64,000 nucleotides of DNA from Dyella nitratireducens (GCF_014642835.1 NZ_BMJA01000002.1:553776-617775); one strand, 5' to 3'; shown: positions 10,353 to 18,883, counted from the stretch's first letter. Translations and numbers: made by a program. The notes: a model not told the origin generated them from the sequence alone.

Positions 10353-10838
10353 ATGAAGGCTGGCAAGGACAAGGTCATCGCGTTCCACTACACGCTCACC
10401 GTGGAAGGCGAGAAGGTTGAAAGCTCGCACGACGGCGGCGAGCCGCTGTGGATTCTGCTTGGCCATGGCCAGCTGATTCCGGGCCTGGAAAAGGCGCTGG
10501 AAGATCATGGCGCCGGCGACACGCTGCAGGTGGAAATTCCGGCGGCCGAAGGTTACGGCGAGCGCCAGGAAGGCCAGATCCAGCGCGTGCCGAAGAAGTA
10601 TTTCCAGCAGGGCAATCGCTTGAAGCCGGGCATGACGACGGTGTTGTCGCTCAAGCAAGGCGGCCAGCGCGTGGTGACCGTGCATAAGGTCGGCATGAGC
10701 ACCATCGACGTGGATCTCAACCATCCGATGGCGGGCAAGACGCTGAACTTCGACGTTGCGATTCAGGAAGTGCGCGACGGGACGGAGGAGGAGATTCAGC
10801 ACGGCCACGCGCATCCGCCGGGTGCTGAAGCACACTGA
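10353..10838 (+). CDS. slyD: FKBP-type peptidyl-prolyl isomerase, SlyD-like
   Basis: A 161-residue cytoplasmic FKBP isomerase. The FKBP halves (VIAFHYTLTVEGEKVESS, LIPGLEKALEDHGAGD and the C-terminal LNFDVAIQEVRDGT) enclose the insert-in-flap chaperone domain, as in SlyD. The metal-binding tail is short (HGHAH...EAH) compared with the long His/Cys-rich tail of E. coli SlyD, so nickel delivery may be weaker. The ATG at 10353 follows AGAGACAGG. It is followed by a REP-like palindrome and a strong terminator. Confidence 0.9.
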   Translation: MKAGKDKVIAFHYTLTVEGEKVESSHDGGEPLWILLGHGQLIPGLEKALEDHGAGDTLQVEIPAAEGYGERQEGQIQRVPKKYFQQGNRLKPGMTTVLSLKQGGQRVVTVHKVGMSTIDVDLNHPMAGKTLNFDVAIQEVRDGTEEEIQHGHAHPPGAEAH

Positions 10839-10845
10839 AGCAGCA

Positions 10846-10931
10846 GCATCGTAGGTTGGGTTAGCGCAGCGTAACCCAACAATGTCGCACGGATACGTTG
10901 GGTTACGCTGCGCTAACCCAACCTACGATGC
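10846..10931. repeat. Paired inverted repeat, REP-like family A variant
   Basis: Two 35-base arms (10846-10880 and 10897-10931) are exact reverse complements, 16 bases apart. Each arm also folds on itself (GTTGGGTTAGCG/CGTAACCCAAC). This TTGGGTTAGCG variant shares the GTAGGTTGGG beginning with the arms at 4047. A lone arm of the same variant is at 35695. Confidence 0.88.
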
Positions 10932-10935
10932 TACG

Positions 10936-10968
10936 AAGCAACGGCGCCTTTCGGCGCCGTTGCTTTAT
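10936..10968. terminator. Intrinsic terminator between slyD and ohr
   Basis: A perfect 13-base-pair stem (10936-10948 with 10953-10965) closed by a TTTC loop and followed by a short T run on the plus strand. It ends slyD and, being symmetrical, may also serve the convergent ohr transcript. Confidence 0.8.
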
Positions 10969-10980
10969 CGGCCGGTTGCA

Positions 10981-11412
10981 TCAAACCAGGCTGATCTGCA
11001 CATCCACATTGCCGCGCGTGGCATGCGAGTACGGGCAGATATCGCGGTGCGCAACGTCGATCAGTTCCTGTGCCACCGCGGGATCGATGCCCGGCAGGCT
11101 CACTTCCAGCTTCACCGTGATGGCGAAACCGGCGGGGTCACGCGGACCAATGCCGACGTGGCCGGTCACCGAGGCATCCTTCAGCGCAACCTTCTTCTCG
11201 CGCGCGACGTAACGCACGGCACCTTCAAAGCAGGCGGAATAACCGGCGGCAAACAGCTGTTCCGGGTTGCTGCCGTGGCCGCCTGGGCCGCCGAGTTCCT
11301 TCGGCACTTTCAGATCGAAATCCAGCACGCCATCGCTGCTGTGGATATGGCCTTCGCGGCCGCCCTTGGCAGTGGCAGTGGCGGTATAGAGAACTTTGGT
11401 CGGGTTGCTCAT
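10981..11412 (-). CDS. ohr: Organic hydroperoxide resistance protein Ohr
   Basis: A 143-residue OsmC/Ohr-fold peroxidase. The reactive Cys61 (FAAGYSACFEG) and resolving Cys126 (RDICPYSHATRGN) are both present, and the Arg near residue 20 is in place. Ohr reduces fatty-acid and other organic hydroperoxides using a thiol/lipoyl system. It starts five bases after the ohrR stop codon, so both are read as one transcript controlled by the palindrome upstream of ohrR. The ATG at 11412 gives the family length. Confidence 0.95.
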   Translation of the reverse strand: MSNPTKVLYTATATAKGGREGHIHSSDGVLDFDLKVPKELGGPGGHGSNPEQLFAAGYSACFEGAVRYVAREKKVALKDASVTGHVGIGPRDPAGFAITVKLEVSLPGIDPAVAQELIDVAHRDICPYSHATRGNVDVQISLV

Positions 11413-11417
11413 GACGT

Positions 11418-11876
11418 TTACTCTCGTTGGTCGGTGGGGGAGGCGAGCTGTGTCGCCAGGTTTTTCAATTCGTCGCGCAGGCGCGTGAATGCGTCCACGG
11501 ACATGCAAAGTTTTTCGGCCAGGCAGCGCGGCACCTCGGCGGCGCGTTCGCGCAGCTTGTCGCCGGCTTCGGTCAGGGTGATTTCCACTTCGCGCTCGTC
11601 GCTTTGACGACGGCGCCGGCCTAGCAGGCCGGCTTGCTGCAGCCGCTTCAACAGCGGGGTGAGCGTGCCGGAATCCAGCTGCAGTCGGTCGCCAAGCTCG
11701 CTCACGGTGAGCCCGTCCCGCTCCCACAGCACCAGCATCACCAGATATTGCGGATAGGTGAGGTCCAATGCTTCAAGCAGGGGCCGGTACGTCGCCGTCA
11801 TGCGGCGCGAGGCGGCGTACAGCGCGAAGCAGAGCTGTTCGTCCAGGAGCAAAGAGGGGGTAAGCGGCTTGTTCAT
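11418..11876 (-). CDS. ohrR: MarR-family organic-peroxide sensor OhrR
   Basis: A 152-residue MarR-type winged-helix repressor. The peroxide-sensing Cys16 lies in [14 protein letters not shown]. Two further cysteines (118 and 124) near the C-terminus fit the two-Cys OhrR type known from Xanthomonas, in which oxidation forms an intersubunit disulfide and releases DNA. The DNA-binding part is [20 protein letters not shown]. It is the first gene of an ohrR-ohr operon and probably represses itself through the palindrome at 11902-11913. Confidence 0.93.
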   Translation of the reverse strand: MNKPLTPSLLLDEQLCFALYAASRRMTATYRPLLEALDLTYPQYLVMLVLWERDGLTVSELGDRLQLDSGTLTPLLKRLQQAGLLGRRRRQSDEREVEITLTEAGDKLRERAAEVPRCLAEKLCMSVDAFTRLRDELKNLATQLASPTDQRE

Positions 11877-11901
11877 GGTGAGAACATTAGCATCAAATTT
11901 A

Positions 11902-11913
11902 ATTGTGCACAAT
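11902..11913. promoter_or_regulatory. Candidate OhrR operator
   Basis: ATTGTGCACAAT is a perfect 12-base palindrome in a local AT-rich island (11891-11920), 26-37 bases upstream of the ohrR start. Known OhrR boxes are AT-rich palindromes around AATT...AATT; position and base composition fit an autoregulated ohrR-ohr promoter. Confidence 0.6.
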
Positions 11914-11955
11914 ATATTTCTTGTGAAGATCCCCACTCCTAAGCAAAGTCGCTGG

Positions 11956-11978
11956 GTCCCGGCTTTCGCCGGGACGAC
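11956..11978. repeat. REP-like element, family B, single arm
   Basis: GTCCCGGC-TTTC-GCCGGGAC is a perfect hairpin related to the GTCATTCCGGCGAAGGCCGG elements. It sits between divergent/convergent transcription units (ohrR upstream region and the end of the NlpC/P60 gene). Confidence 0.6.
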
Positions 11979-12017
11979 GGAGATAAGCTTCTTTATGTGA
12001 TCGGAGGGACGGGCGGG

Positions 12018-12563
12018 TTAGTCCAGCAGTCGCTTCCCGTACTCGAAGTGATCTCGCCAATACGGCCCATCGATATCGTCGAGACGTACCGTGCCGCCGC
12101 TATTGGGCGCGTGCACGAAGCGGCCTTTGCCGACATAGACGCCGACGTGGCTGATACCGCGGCCGCTGCCGAAAAACACCAGGTCGCCACTCACCAAGTC
12201 GTCCATGCGCTTGATCTTCTCGCCGTTCATCGATGCCATGTCGCGTGAGCTGTGCGGCAGATCCATGTTGGCGGCGTTGCGATAGATGTATTCGACCAAG
12301 CCGCTGCAATCGAAGCCGCCGGAGGGTGTGTTGCCGCCCCAGCGGTAGGGCGTGCCGACCAGGGCCATGGCGCGGAACAGCACGTCATTGGCCGTGCCGA
12401 CGGCGTTTTCCGGTGCGCGCGCCGGTTCGTTGGCGAGGACGGAGTCCGATGGCTTGAAGGTGGCCTCGCGACGGGGGGAGCTGGCGCACGCGACCAGCAA
12501 CAGCAGCACGCCCGCCAGCGCACTCAAACGCAGCGCGCGGGCGAGCGATCTGTGTTTGTCCAT
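12018..12563 (-). CDS. NlpC/P60-family lipoprotein endopeptidase
   Basis: A 181-residue cell-wall peptidase of the MepS/Spr type. The lipobox ending LLVAC (Cys26) suggests a lipid-anchored protein. The NlpC/P60 catalytic triad is visible as Cys86 in FDCSG, His139 in ISHVG and His151 in FVHAPNS. The family cleaves peptide crosslinks in peptidoglycan. The ATG at 12563 is preceded by AGGGGAT; ten extra residues upstream would precede the signal peptide and are not needed. It appears to be transcribed alone. Confidence 0.9.
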   Translation of the reverse strand: MDKHRSLARALRLSALAGVLLLLVACASSPRREATFKPSDSVLANEPARAPENAVGTANDVLFRAMALVGTPYRWGGNTPSGGFDCSGLVEYIYRNAANMDLPHSSRDMASMNGEKIKRMDDLVSGDLVFFGSGRGISHVGVYVGKGRFVHAPNSGGTVRLDDIDGPYWRDHFEYGKRLLD

Positions 12564-12651
12564 ATCCCCTGTAGTGGCCAGGCCCATCTGCAAACCTCGG
12601 CGGCGATGCTGCGTTGAGGTTATAGCAAATCAATGGCTTGCCGGGAAGTTC

Positions 12652-13164
12652 TCAGGAATTGGGAGAGCTCGGCTGAGCTGGCTGGCCGGTAGGCGGCGGG
12701 GGCATTGGGGTACCCGGCGGTGGTGGCATGTCGCCGTGCGGCGGACCGGGAGGGTGCGGTGGCAGCAAGGCCAGGCTGAAGAGCACCGGCACCTTGATCC
12801 ACGCTTCGGTTGCCGTGCTGTTGTCCTGCTTCGGCGGGTAATGCCACTTGCCGGCGGCATCGCTGGCGGCCTTGGTCAGTTCGGGCGAAGCCTTGTTGTC
12901 CGGATCAGCTTCGACTTTGCGTGCGGCACCGTCAGCGCCTACCAGCACTTTGAGCAATACCACGCCTTGTTCGTGGTTCTTGTTGGCGCATGTGCATGGT
13001 GGTGCAAAGGCGGGATCGTGATGCATGTCAGGGCCGGCATCGCCGCCCTCGAACGGAGCATCCGGAGGGTTTTGCGCCAGCACGGCAGTGCTAGCCAGCA
13101 ACACCAACAGCGTTACGCAGCCGAGCTGGCGGGGTCGGGCCTTGAACGAATAACGGCCAATCAT
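12652..13164 (-). CDS. Secreted protein with TonB C-terminal-like domain and proline-rich tail
   Basis: A 170-residue protein. A signal peptide (LLVLLASTAVLAQ, about residues 18-31) is followed by a region resembling a TonB C-terminal domain (GVVLLKVLVGADGAARKVE ... AAGKWHYPP ... WIKVPVLFSL). It ends with about 35 residues rich in proline and glycine. Without a membrane anchor or the rest of TonB it is not a classical energy transducer; stand-alone TonB_C proteins are common in xanthomonads with unknown roles. Domain call moderate. Confidence 0.65.
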   Translation of the reverse strand: MIGRYSFKARPRQLGCVTLLVLLASTAVLAQNPPDAPFEGGDAGPDMHHDPAFAPPCTCANKNHEQGVVLLKVLVGADGAARKVEADPDNKASPELTKAASDAAGKWHYPPKQDNSTATEAWIKVPVLFSLALLPPHPPGPPHGDMPPPPGTPMPPPPTGQPAQPSSPNS

Positions 13165-13358
13165 GATGAGGTGCTCCTTAGGTTTTCGGCTCGGTGAGCC
13201 GGGGGATCATGACGCTCACGTATCGCGCCGGTGTCGTGCGTCCGGCGGCGGGGCACGAGCACGTCGCGCTGCGTGGCATCGCGGTAGTTGTTGCAGTGGT
13301 ATCCGGTAAAAAAGCTACCCGTGTGCTTGGAAGAGCAACAAGAGCAGCAGAGGGCCAA
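13161..13358 (-). other. Possible small coding frame, unresolved
   Basis: The gap between two minus-strand genes holds an open frame that ends in an ATGA overlap with the TonB-like gene and has GC-rich third positions in its middle (about 13200-13310). No good start codon is present: it begins with TTG next to the preceding gene's stop. A separate frame just upstream reads like a signal peptide (LIGPLLLLLLFQ) but ends at a TAG. It could be a real small protein, a frameshifted relic or chance. Confidence 0.25.
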
Positions 13359-14714
13359 TCAATTTGACGGCACGTCGACGTCCTGTTGTTGCAGGGTTTT
13401 GCCGGTGGCGTCCCAGGCGCGCAGCCGATAGTGGCCGGGGTAGAGGTAAAGGTCGTTGCGCGAGCGACTGTTGTGCAGGAAGGTGTAGCGATCTGCCGGC
13501 GTGGCGTTGTCGGGCTCGCCGGGATAATGGGCCTCGACCACACATGGCATCTGGCCTGCACACCATTCGGCGCTGATCGGGTAAGGCACCCGTTTGTCAC
13601 CGAGCGTCAACCACGACGGCCGCCGGCTGGCATCGAACGGGAGGCGGGGCAGGACCACTTCGCGGCGCAAGACATCGCTTTTCATGATGCCGTGCACGTC
13701 CAGGTCGCTATCGAAGGCGGGCGGCAGTATGACGGTGACGTCGTGCTGCTTCGGGTCGGAACTCCAGATCGTGTCGCCGCCGCGTTGGCGCAACACATAC
13801 GGCACCTCTGACGTGAAGTGGCTGGCGATGGCGTTGTAGAAACCAAAGTCGAGGCCGCCGATGGCGACGTCGCGGAATTGCGTTTGATCCACGCTGAGCG
13901 GGTCGTAGCCGCTAAGGCGTTTCAGTTGTATCGCCATGGGTTCGATGCCGCCGCCCAAGTTGCCCACGGCTTTGTCGATATGCGAGTAGCCGGCGTGCAC
14001 GAACAGCTTGGCCTGTGGATCCTTGGCGAACACTTTGTCGTAGAGCGTGCGCGCTTGCGCAGTATCGCGATCGGCGATGGATGCGTCTTCCGGGTCGTAG
14101 GCAACGATGGTGTAGCCGAGGCGGATCGCCTGTCGCACGATCTCGCCATACAAGGGTTCGAGCAGGTATTCGCTGCCCGAAGTATCCGTGACGTAGCCAC
14201 GGTGCATCAGGTCGGCGTCCTTGGCGCTCAGCGCTTCCACGGCAAAGTATTGGAAGCCGAGTGCGCGCAGGCGCGGAAGCAGGGCCAGTGTCAGCTCGCG
14301 GGTGTGGGCGTCGTGATGCGCCTCGTTCACCATCACGATATGGCGCTTGGCGGCAAGTTCGGCCACGGCTTCTGCAGCATCCACGGCTCGCCATTGATCC
14401 GGCCCGGGCAGCAGCGTGTTGTGAGGCGGCGCGATGCGGTTGTCGAACGGGAAGGCCATCATCGCCTGGTTATAGAGGCCCAGTTCGCTGTCAACGGTGG
14501 CCAGCAATTGCTGCGCCAGCGACTTGTCATCGCCGCTCAGCAAGGGCATCACCGAGCTGAGGTATTCATGGCGCGCCAAGCCGTTGGGCGCACCGCCGAA
14601 CCGGCTCAGCAATTCCGTGGCGGAAGGCGCAGGCGGCTGCTCATGCGCGCTGATCGAGGCCACCAGCACGGTCGTGCAAAGCAGGCACATCACAGTCGTC
14701 AGACGCATCGGCAT
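13359..14714 (-). CDS. Exported protein, possibly ChaN/EreA-like superfamily
   Basis: A protein of about 451 residues with a signal peptide (RLTTVMCLLCTTVLVASISA). The central part has IVMVNEAHHDAHTRELT followed by a hydrophobic strand and YFAVEAL, and later KLFVHAGYSHIDK. This pattern recalls the ChaN/erythromycin-esterase/TIKI fold, where Glu and His residues line the active site. The similarity is weak and function is not assigned. The start is uncertain: ATG at 14714 directly precedes the signal peptide; an ATG at 14762 would add 16 residues. It is divergent from the D-amino-acid dehydrogenase gene, with only 88 bases between. Confidence 0.55.
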   Translation of the reverse strand: MPMRLTTVMCLLCTTVLVASISAHEQPPAPSATELLSRFGGAPNGLARHEYLSSVMPLLSGDDKSLAQQLLATVDSELGLYNQAMMAFPFDNRIAPPHNTLLPGPDQWRAVDAAEAVAELAAKRHIVMVNEAHHDAHTRELTLALLPRLRALGFQYFAVEALSAKDADLMHRGYVTDTSGSEYLLEPLYGEIVRQAIRLGYTIVAYDPEDASIADRDTAQARTLYDKVFAKDPQAKLFVHAGYSHIDKAVGNLGGGIEPMAIQLKRLSGYDPLSVDQTQFRDVAIGGLDFGFYNAIASHFTSEVPYVLRQRGGDTIWSSDPKQHDVTVILPPAFDSDLDVHGIMKSDVLRREVVLPRLPFDASRRPSWLTLGDKRVPYPISAEWCAGQMPCVVEAHYPGEPDNATPADRYTFLHNSRSRNDLYLYPGHYRLRAWDATGKTLQQQDVDVPSN

Positions 14715-14802
14715 GGGGAGGCGATGTCGTGGTTGCGACGCCAGCCTGCTCCAGCGATCCATTGCCGCGCAAGTACCAATTCCTGACGGCTACAATGGTC
14801 GG

Positions 14803-16062
14803 ATGAATGCTTCCCGCAGTGACGTACTGATCCTCGGTGGTGGTGTCATCGGCCTTGCTTGTGCGCTGCATCTGCTCAAGGGCGGTGCCCGGGTGCGCGT
14901 ACTGGAGCAAGGCACACCCGGTTGTGGCAGCTCGCATGGCAATTGCGGCACGATCACGCCCAGCCATGCCGCTCCGTTGACCATGCCCGGCACGCTGGGC
15001 GTGGCCTTGCGCTCGGTGCTTCGCGCCGACGCACCGCTCTATCTCAATCCTCGCCTGGATGGCCCGCGTCTACGCTGGTTGATGGGTTTTGCGCGACGTT
15101 GCACGTGGCATGACTTTGAGCACGCGGCGAAAGCGCGTGCGGCTATTTTGCAGCGCTCGTACCAACTGCTAGCCGAACTGGTCAGCGCGGAAAAGCTGGA
15201 TTGCGAATTCGTGGAAGAAGGACTGCTCTACGTCTATCGCAGTAGCGGGCAAATGGCGGATGACGAGCATCACCATGCACAGTTGCTGGATCGTTTGGGC
15301 ATCCCGGTGCAACGGTTGCGAGGGGATGACGTGGCCGCGATGGAGCCGGCACTCAAGCCGGGCGTGTACGGTGGGCTGTTTCATCCCGGCGATGCGCGCT
15401 TGCGGCCGGATCGCTATGTCGCCGAACTGGCCAGGTTGGTGCACGAGCACGGCGGCATGATTGAAACCGGCGCGAAGATCGAGCGGATAGCCACGAACGA
15501 CCAAAGCATTGTCAGCGTTGCGACAACGCTCGGCGATTTCACGGCCGATCGCGTTGTGCTTGCATTGGGCGCATGGTCGCCATTGCTCGGCAAGCAATTG
15601 GGCTTGCATCTGCCGATGCAGCCCGGCAAAGGTTATTCGCTGACTTACTCGCGCCCTAAGCTGGCGCCGCGCTATGCCATGGTGCTGCGCGAACCCAAGG
15701 TGTGCGTCACCACTTGGGACAGCGGCCTGCGCCTGGGCAGCACCATGGAGTTCTCCGGTTATAAGGAAGGGCTCAACCGCACGCGCATGGAGGCACTGCG
15801 GCGCGGCGCGGCGGAAGGTCTGCATGAACCGGAAGGCCCGCAATTGCAGGAAGAATGGTGGGGCTGGCGGCCGATGAGCGTGGATGAAATGCCGATCATT
15901 GGACCGAGCACGCGCTGGTCGAATCTGCATCTGGCTACCGGCCACGGCATGCTGGGTGTGAGCATGTCGGCCGCGACGGGAGAGCTGGTTGCTGCGCAGA
16001 TGCTTGGTACAGCGCCTGCCATCGATCCGGTGCCTTATGCACCGTCACGCTTTCATCTTTGA
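14803..16062 (+). CDS. FAD-dependent D-amino-acid dehydrogenase (DadA-like)
   Basis: A 419-residue flavoprotein of the DAO/DadA family. It opens with the dinucleotide-binding motif VLILGGGVIGLACALHL, then GCGSSHGNCGTITPSHAAPL (DadA has the related SANAG block). The C-terminal part is EEWWGWRPMSVDEMPIIGPS and LATGHGMLGVSMSAATGELV, the usual FAD-closing segment. The family oxidises D-amino acids to keto acids at the membrane, passing electrons to quinone. It is not next to an alanine racemase here (alr is at 28482), so the substrate may differ from D-alanine. Confidence 0.82.
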   Translation: MNASRSDVLILGGGVIGLACALHLLKGGARVRVLEQGTPGCGSSHGNCGTITPSHAAPLTMPGTLGVALRSVLRADAPLYLNPRLDGPRLRWLMGFARRCTWHDFEHAAKARAAILQRSYQLLAELVSAEKLDCEFVEEGLLYVYRSSGQMADDEHHHAQLLDRLGIPVQRLRGDDVAAMEPALKPGVYGGLFHPGDARLRPDRYVAELARLVHEHGGMIETGAKIERIATNDQSIVSVATTLGDFTADRVVLALGAWSPLLGKQLGLHLPMQPGKGYSLTYSRPKLAPRYAMVLREPKVCVTTWDSGLRLGSTMEFSGYKEGLNRTRMEALRRGAAEGLHEPEGPQLQEEWWGWRPMSVDEMPIIGPSTRWSNLHLATGHGMLGVSMSAATGELVAAQMLGTAPAIDPVPYAPSRFHL

Positions 16063-16086
16063 ATACAGATTTAGATACGGCGAGTT

Positions 16087-16194
16087 GTCATTCCGGCGAA
16101 GGCCGGAATCCAGTTTGAATACATTGTGCGAAATTTTTATGTTGAGTGCTTCGCACTACGTGTTTGTACGGGATTCCGGCTTTCGCCGGAATGA
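16087..16194. repeat. Paired inverted repeat, REP-like family B
   Basis: Two arms, 16087-16111 (GTCATTCCGGCGAAGGCCGG...) and 16171-16194 (its near reverse complement ending GGAATGAC), occupy the gap between the DadA-like gene and gor. The same pair recurs at 62793-62860. Confidence 0.85.
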
Positions 16195-16229
16195 CATCTG
16201 AATAGTTGATAATCCATTCCGGAGGATGC

Positions 16230-17576
16230 ATGAGCGAGCGCTTCGACCTGATCGTCCTGGGGGCAGGTTCCGGCGGACTGAGCGCCGCACAGCATGCGGC
16301 GCGACTTGGTGCACGCGTCGCGCTGTTCGATCCGGATGCACTCGGCGGCACCTGCGTGAACCGTGGATGCGTACCGAAGAAGGCGATGTGGTTCGCCGCG
16401 CAGATTGCCGACATGCATCGGATTGGCGCCGAAATCGGTTTCGAAACGACATCGCTGCGTCTGGATTGGGCACGCTTTCGCACCTTGCGCGATCAATACA
16501 TCGCCGGTATCCGGCATCGCTATGCAACGCGCCTGGATATGGCAGACATACGCGTGATGGCTGAAGCAGCGCGGCTTGCTTCAAACGATATGGTGGTGAC
16601 GGCACAGGGCACGCAGTTCAGTGCGCCGCATATCGTGATCGCCACGGGTGCACGTCCACGCCGGCTCGACATGCAGGGCTTCGAGCTGGGCATGCTGTCC
16701 GACCAGATATTCATGCTCGATGCGCCGCCGCAGCACATCGCCATCGTGGGCGGCGGCTACGTAGCGGTGGAGTTTGCTTGCGTGATGCGCAGCTTGGGCT
16801 GCCAGGTGGATTTGCTGGTTCGCGAGAATCTGTTGACTGGCTTCGATCTTGAACTGGTTGAGGCGTTGGCTGTGCAAATGCAGTCGCACGGTATTCGCAT
16901 CGTGCGCAACACGCAGATCAAGGCAGCGCGCGGGCAACCGGGCGAGGTCACGTTGGAGGCGACGGGCGGCGTCGAGCACGGTATTTACGATGCCGTGTTG
17001 TGGGCCGTTGGACGCGTTCCCAACAGCGATGACTTAGGCCTCGAACAACTCGGCGTTGAATGCGACGAAGCCGGCCATGTACTGGTCGATGCCTTCCAGA
17101 ACACCAGCGTGCCTGGCATCTATGCCGTGGGTGACGTGACCGATCGCAGGGCGCTTACCCCCGTGGCGGTTGCGGCGGGGCGCGCTTTGGCGGAGCGGCT
17201 GATCGGTGGACACGCCGATGCGAAGTTCGATGACAGCGTCATTCCCAGCGTAGTGTTCTCCGAGCCGCCGCTGGGTTCGGTCGGTCTTACTGAACAACAG
17301 GCGCGTGCCCGCTATGGCGATGCAGTGAACGTGCACACCGGCCGCTATACGCCTTTGCTGTGGATGGTGGCGGGTCGTTCCGAGCAAAACGTGGTGAAAC
17401 TGCTGAGCGTGGGCGAAGAGCGCAAGGTGGTTGGCATCCACGTGCTGGGGCCGGGCAGCGACGAATTGCTGCAAGGTTTTGCGGTGGCGATGCAGAAAGG
17501 CCTGACTTGGCAGGACCTCAAGTCGACTATCGCGATCCATCCCACGGCGGCGGAGGAGCTGCTGTTGCTGCACTGA
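16230..17576 (+). CDS. gor: Glutathione-disulfide reductase
   Basis: A 448-residue flavoprotein disulfide reductase. FAD motif LIVLGAGSGGLSAA, redox pair Cys42/Cys47 in GGTCVNRGCVPKK (the VNRGCVPKK form is typical of glutathione reductase), NAD(P) motif IVGGGYVAVEFA, and the C-terminal HPTAAEE with the catalytic His and Glu. It keeps glutathione reduced in the cytoplasm. A GGAGGATGC ribosome site sits directly before the ATG at 16230. Trypanothione or mycothione reductases are less likely given the motif details. Confidence 0.92.
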   Translation: MSERFDLIVLGAGSGGLSAAQHAARLGARVALFDPDALGGTCVNRGCVPKKAMWFAAQIADMHRIGAEIGFETTSLRLDWARFRTLRDQYIAGIRHRYATRLDMADIRVMAEAARLASNDMVVTAQGTQFSAPHIVIATGARPRRLDMQGFELGMLSDQIFMLDAPPQHIAIVGGGYVAVEFACVMRSLGCQVDLLVRENLLTGFDLELVEALAVQMQSHGIRIVRNTQIKAARGQPGEVTLEATGGVEHGIYDAVLWAVGRVPNSDDLGLEQLGVECDEAGHVLVDAFQNTSVPGIYAVGDVTDRRALTPVAVAAGRALAERLIGGHADAKFDDSVIPSVVFSEPPLGSVGLTEQQARARYGDAVNVHTGRYTPLLWMVAGRSEQNVVKLLSVGEERKVVGIHVLGPGSDELLQGFAVAMQKGLTWQDLKSTIAIHPTAAEELLLLH

Positions 17577-17600
17577 GCGCAGACGGGCGACACTGGAGGA

Positions 17601-18380
17601 ATGGATACCTTCACGCTTACCCGCGGCAATGTGCCGCTACTCATCAGCCTGCCGCATAACGGCACCTTGCTTCCCGACGATCTGGCCGCGCGGATGCAAC
17701 CCAGCGCGCGCCGCGTCCCAGATACCGACTGGCACGTTGCGCGGCTCTACGAACCGCTGGTGCAAGAGCTGGGGGCCAGCGTGATCAAGCCGGTGGCCTC
17801 GCGCTATGTGGTTGATCTCAATCGTCCCGCCGATGGCCATGCCCTGTATCCGGGGCGTCGTGAAACGGGGCTGGCGCCCACGATTGGCTTCGATGGCGAA
17901 CCGCTCTACCTGGATGGGCAGGAGCCGGATGTGGATGACATCCGCCAACGCGTCGAGACATGGTGGCGCCCCTATCACGAGGCCCTGGCCGGAGAGCTGG
18001 CAAGGCTGAAGGCCCTGCACGGCCGAGTGGTGCTGTGGGACGGCCATTCCATCAAGAGCCACGTACCCATGCTGTTCGAAGGGCGCCTGCCGGACTTCAA
18101 CCTGGGCACCGCCGATGGCGCAAGCTGCAGTGCCGATCTCCAGTGGCAGCTGACCAACGTCCTGGAAGCCCAGCGCCGCTACGATTTCGTGGTCAATGGG
18201 CGCTTCAAGGGTGGCTACATCACCCGCCATTACGGGCAGCCGGCGGAGGGTGTGCAGGCGGTGCAGCTGGAACTGGCGCAATGCCAGTACATGGACGAGG
18301 AGAGCTTCGCCTGGGATGAGGCCAAGGCCTCTGCAGTCCAGGCCACCCTTCGTGAGTTGTTGCGTTGCTGCCTTGTCTGA
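17601..18380 (+). CDS. hutG: N-formylglutamate deformylase
   Basis: A 259-residue N-formylglutamate amidohydrolase (HutG type), which hydrolyses N-formylglutamate to formate and glutamate in the five-step histidine degradation route. Family blocks: LLISLPHNGTLLP, DTDWHVARLYE, SRYVVDLNRP, LWDGHSIKSHVP and FVVNGRFKGGYITRHYG. It follows gor by 24 bases on the same strand. No other hut genes are in the window, so its pathway partners lie elsewhere. The 197 bases after it hold only weak hairpins (near 18385-18420) and the leader of the next small gene. Confidence 0.88.
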   Translation: MDTFTLTRGNVPLLISLPHNGTLLPDDLAARMQPSARRVPDTDWHVARLYEPLVQELGASVIKPVASRYVVDLNRPADGHALYPGRRETGLAPTIGFDGEPLYLDGQEPDVDDIRQRVETWWRPYHEALAGELARLKALHGRVVLWDGHSIKSHVPMLFEGRLPDFNLGTADGASCSADLQWQLTNVLEAQRRYDFVVNGRFKGGYITRHYGQPAEGVQAVQLELAQCQYMDEESFAWDEAKASAVQATLRELLRCCLV

Positions 18381-18577
18381 TGCCTGTCAGACATGGCAGG
18401 TAGCAAGAGCCTGCCTGGCATGGTTTGTTTAAATAGCTACCGGTAACTCGAAGTTTTCCTACGCTCGTTCAGTTTCGGTATGCCGAAGTGGTTGCATTGT
18501 TAGGGCCGTCACGCCGCCCGCGATAGCCGGGTTCCGGCCGGGTCCGTGGCGACTAAAAAATCTCGAGGCTCATGATC

Positions 18578-18802
18578 ATGATGCGTAAACTTGCGATCGC
18601 TTCCCTGCTCGTGGCAGGTGTCGCTCTTTCCGGTTCGGTGCTGGCTCAGGACTCGTCGGCTGCTGCCCCGGCTGCCGCGTCGACGTCGGCCCCCGCCAAG
18701 CACACCCATCACACCAAGTCCTCTTCGACCACCCATAAGACCCACAAGTCGAAGAAGGCCAGCAGCAGCGAGCCGGCTTCCAGCGGCACCGCTGGCAAGT
18801 AA
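18578..18802 (+). CDS. Small secreted Ser/Thr/Lys/His-rich protein
   Basis: About 74 residues: a clear signal peptide (LAIASLLVAGVALSGSVLAQ) and a mature part of roughly 50 residues made almost wholly of Ala, Ser, Thr, Lys, His and Pro (HTHHTKSSSTTHKTHKSKK). Composition recalls acid-shock proteins (Asr), periplasmic basic proteins that buffer protons, but no alignment can be claimed. Three ATGs (18572, 18578, 18581) are in frame; 18578 has the best distance from GAGG. A terminator follows at once, so it is monocistronic. Confidence 0.7.
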   Translation: MMRKLAIASLLVAGVALSGSVLAQDSSAAAPAAASTSAPAKHTHHTKSSSTTHKTHKSKKASSSEPASSGTAGK

Positions 18803-18826
18803 TCTCCTCATCCATTCGGATGAAAG

Positions 18827-18857
18827 ACCCGGTGGGCGAAGGCCCCCGGGTTTTTTT
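18827..18857 (+). terminator. Intrinsic terminator
   Basis: ACCCGG-TGGGC-GAA-GGCCC-CCGGGT forms an interrupted GC-rich stem followed by seven T. It ends the small basic secreted protein gene. Confidence 0.8.
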
Positions 18858-18883
18858 ATGGGTTTGATTTTATGGGCTTGGTT

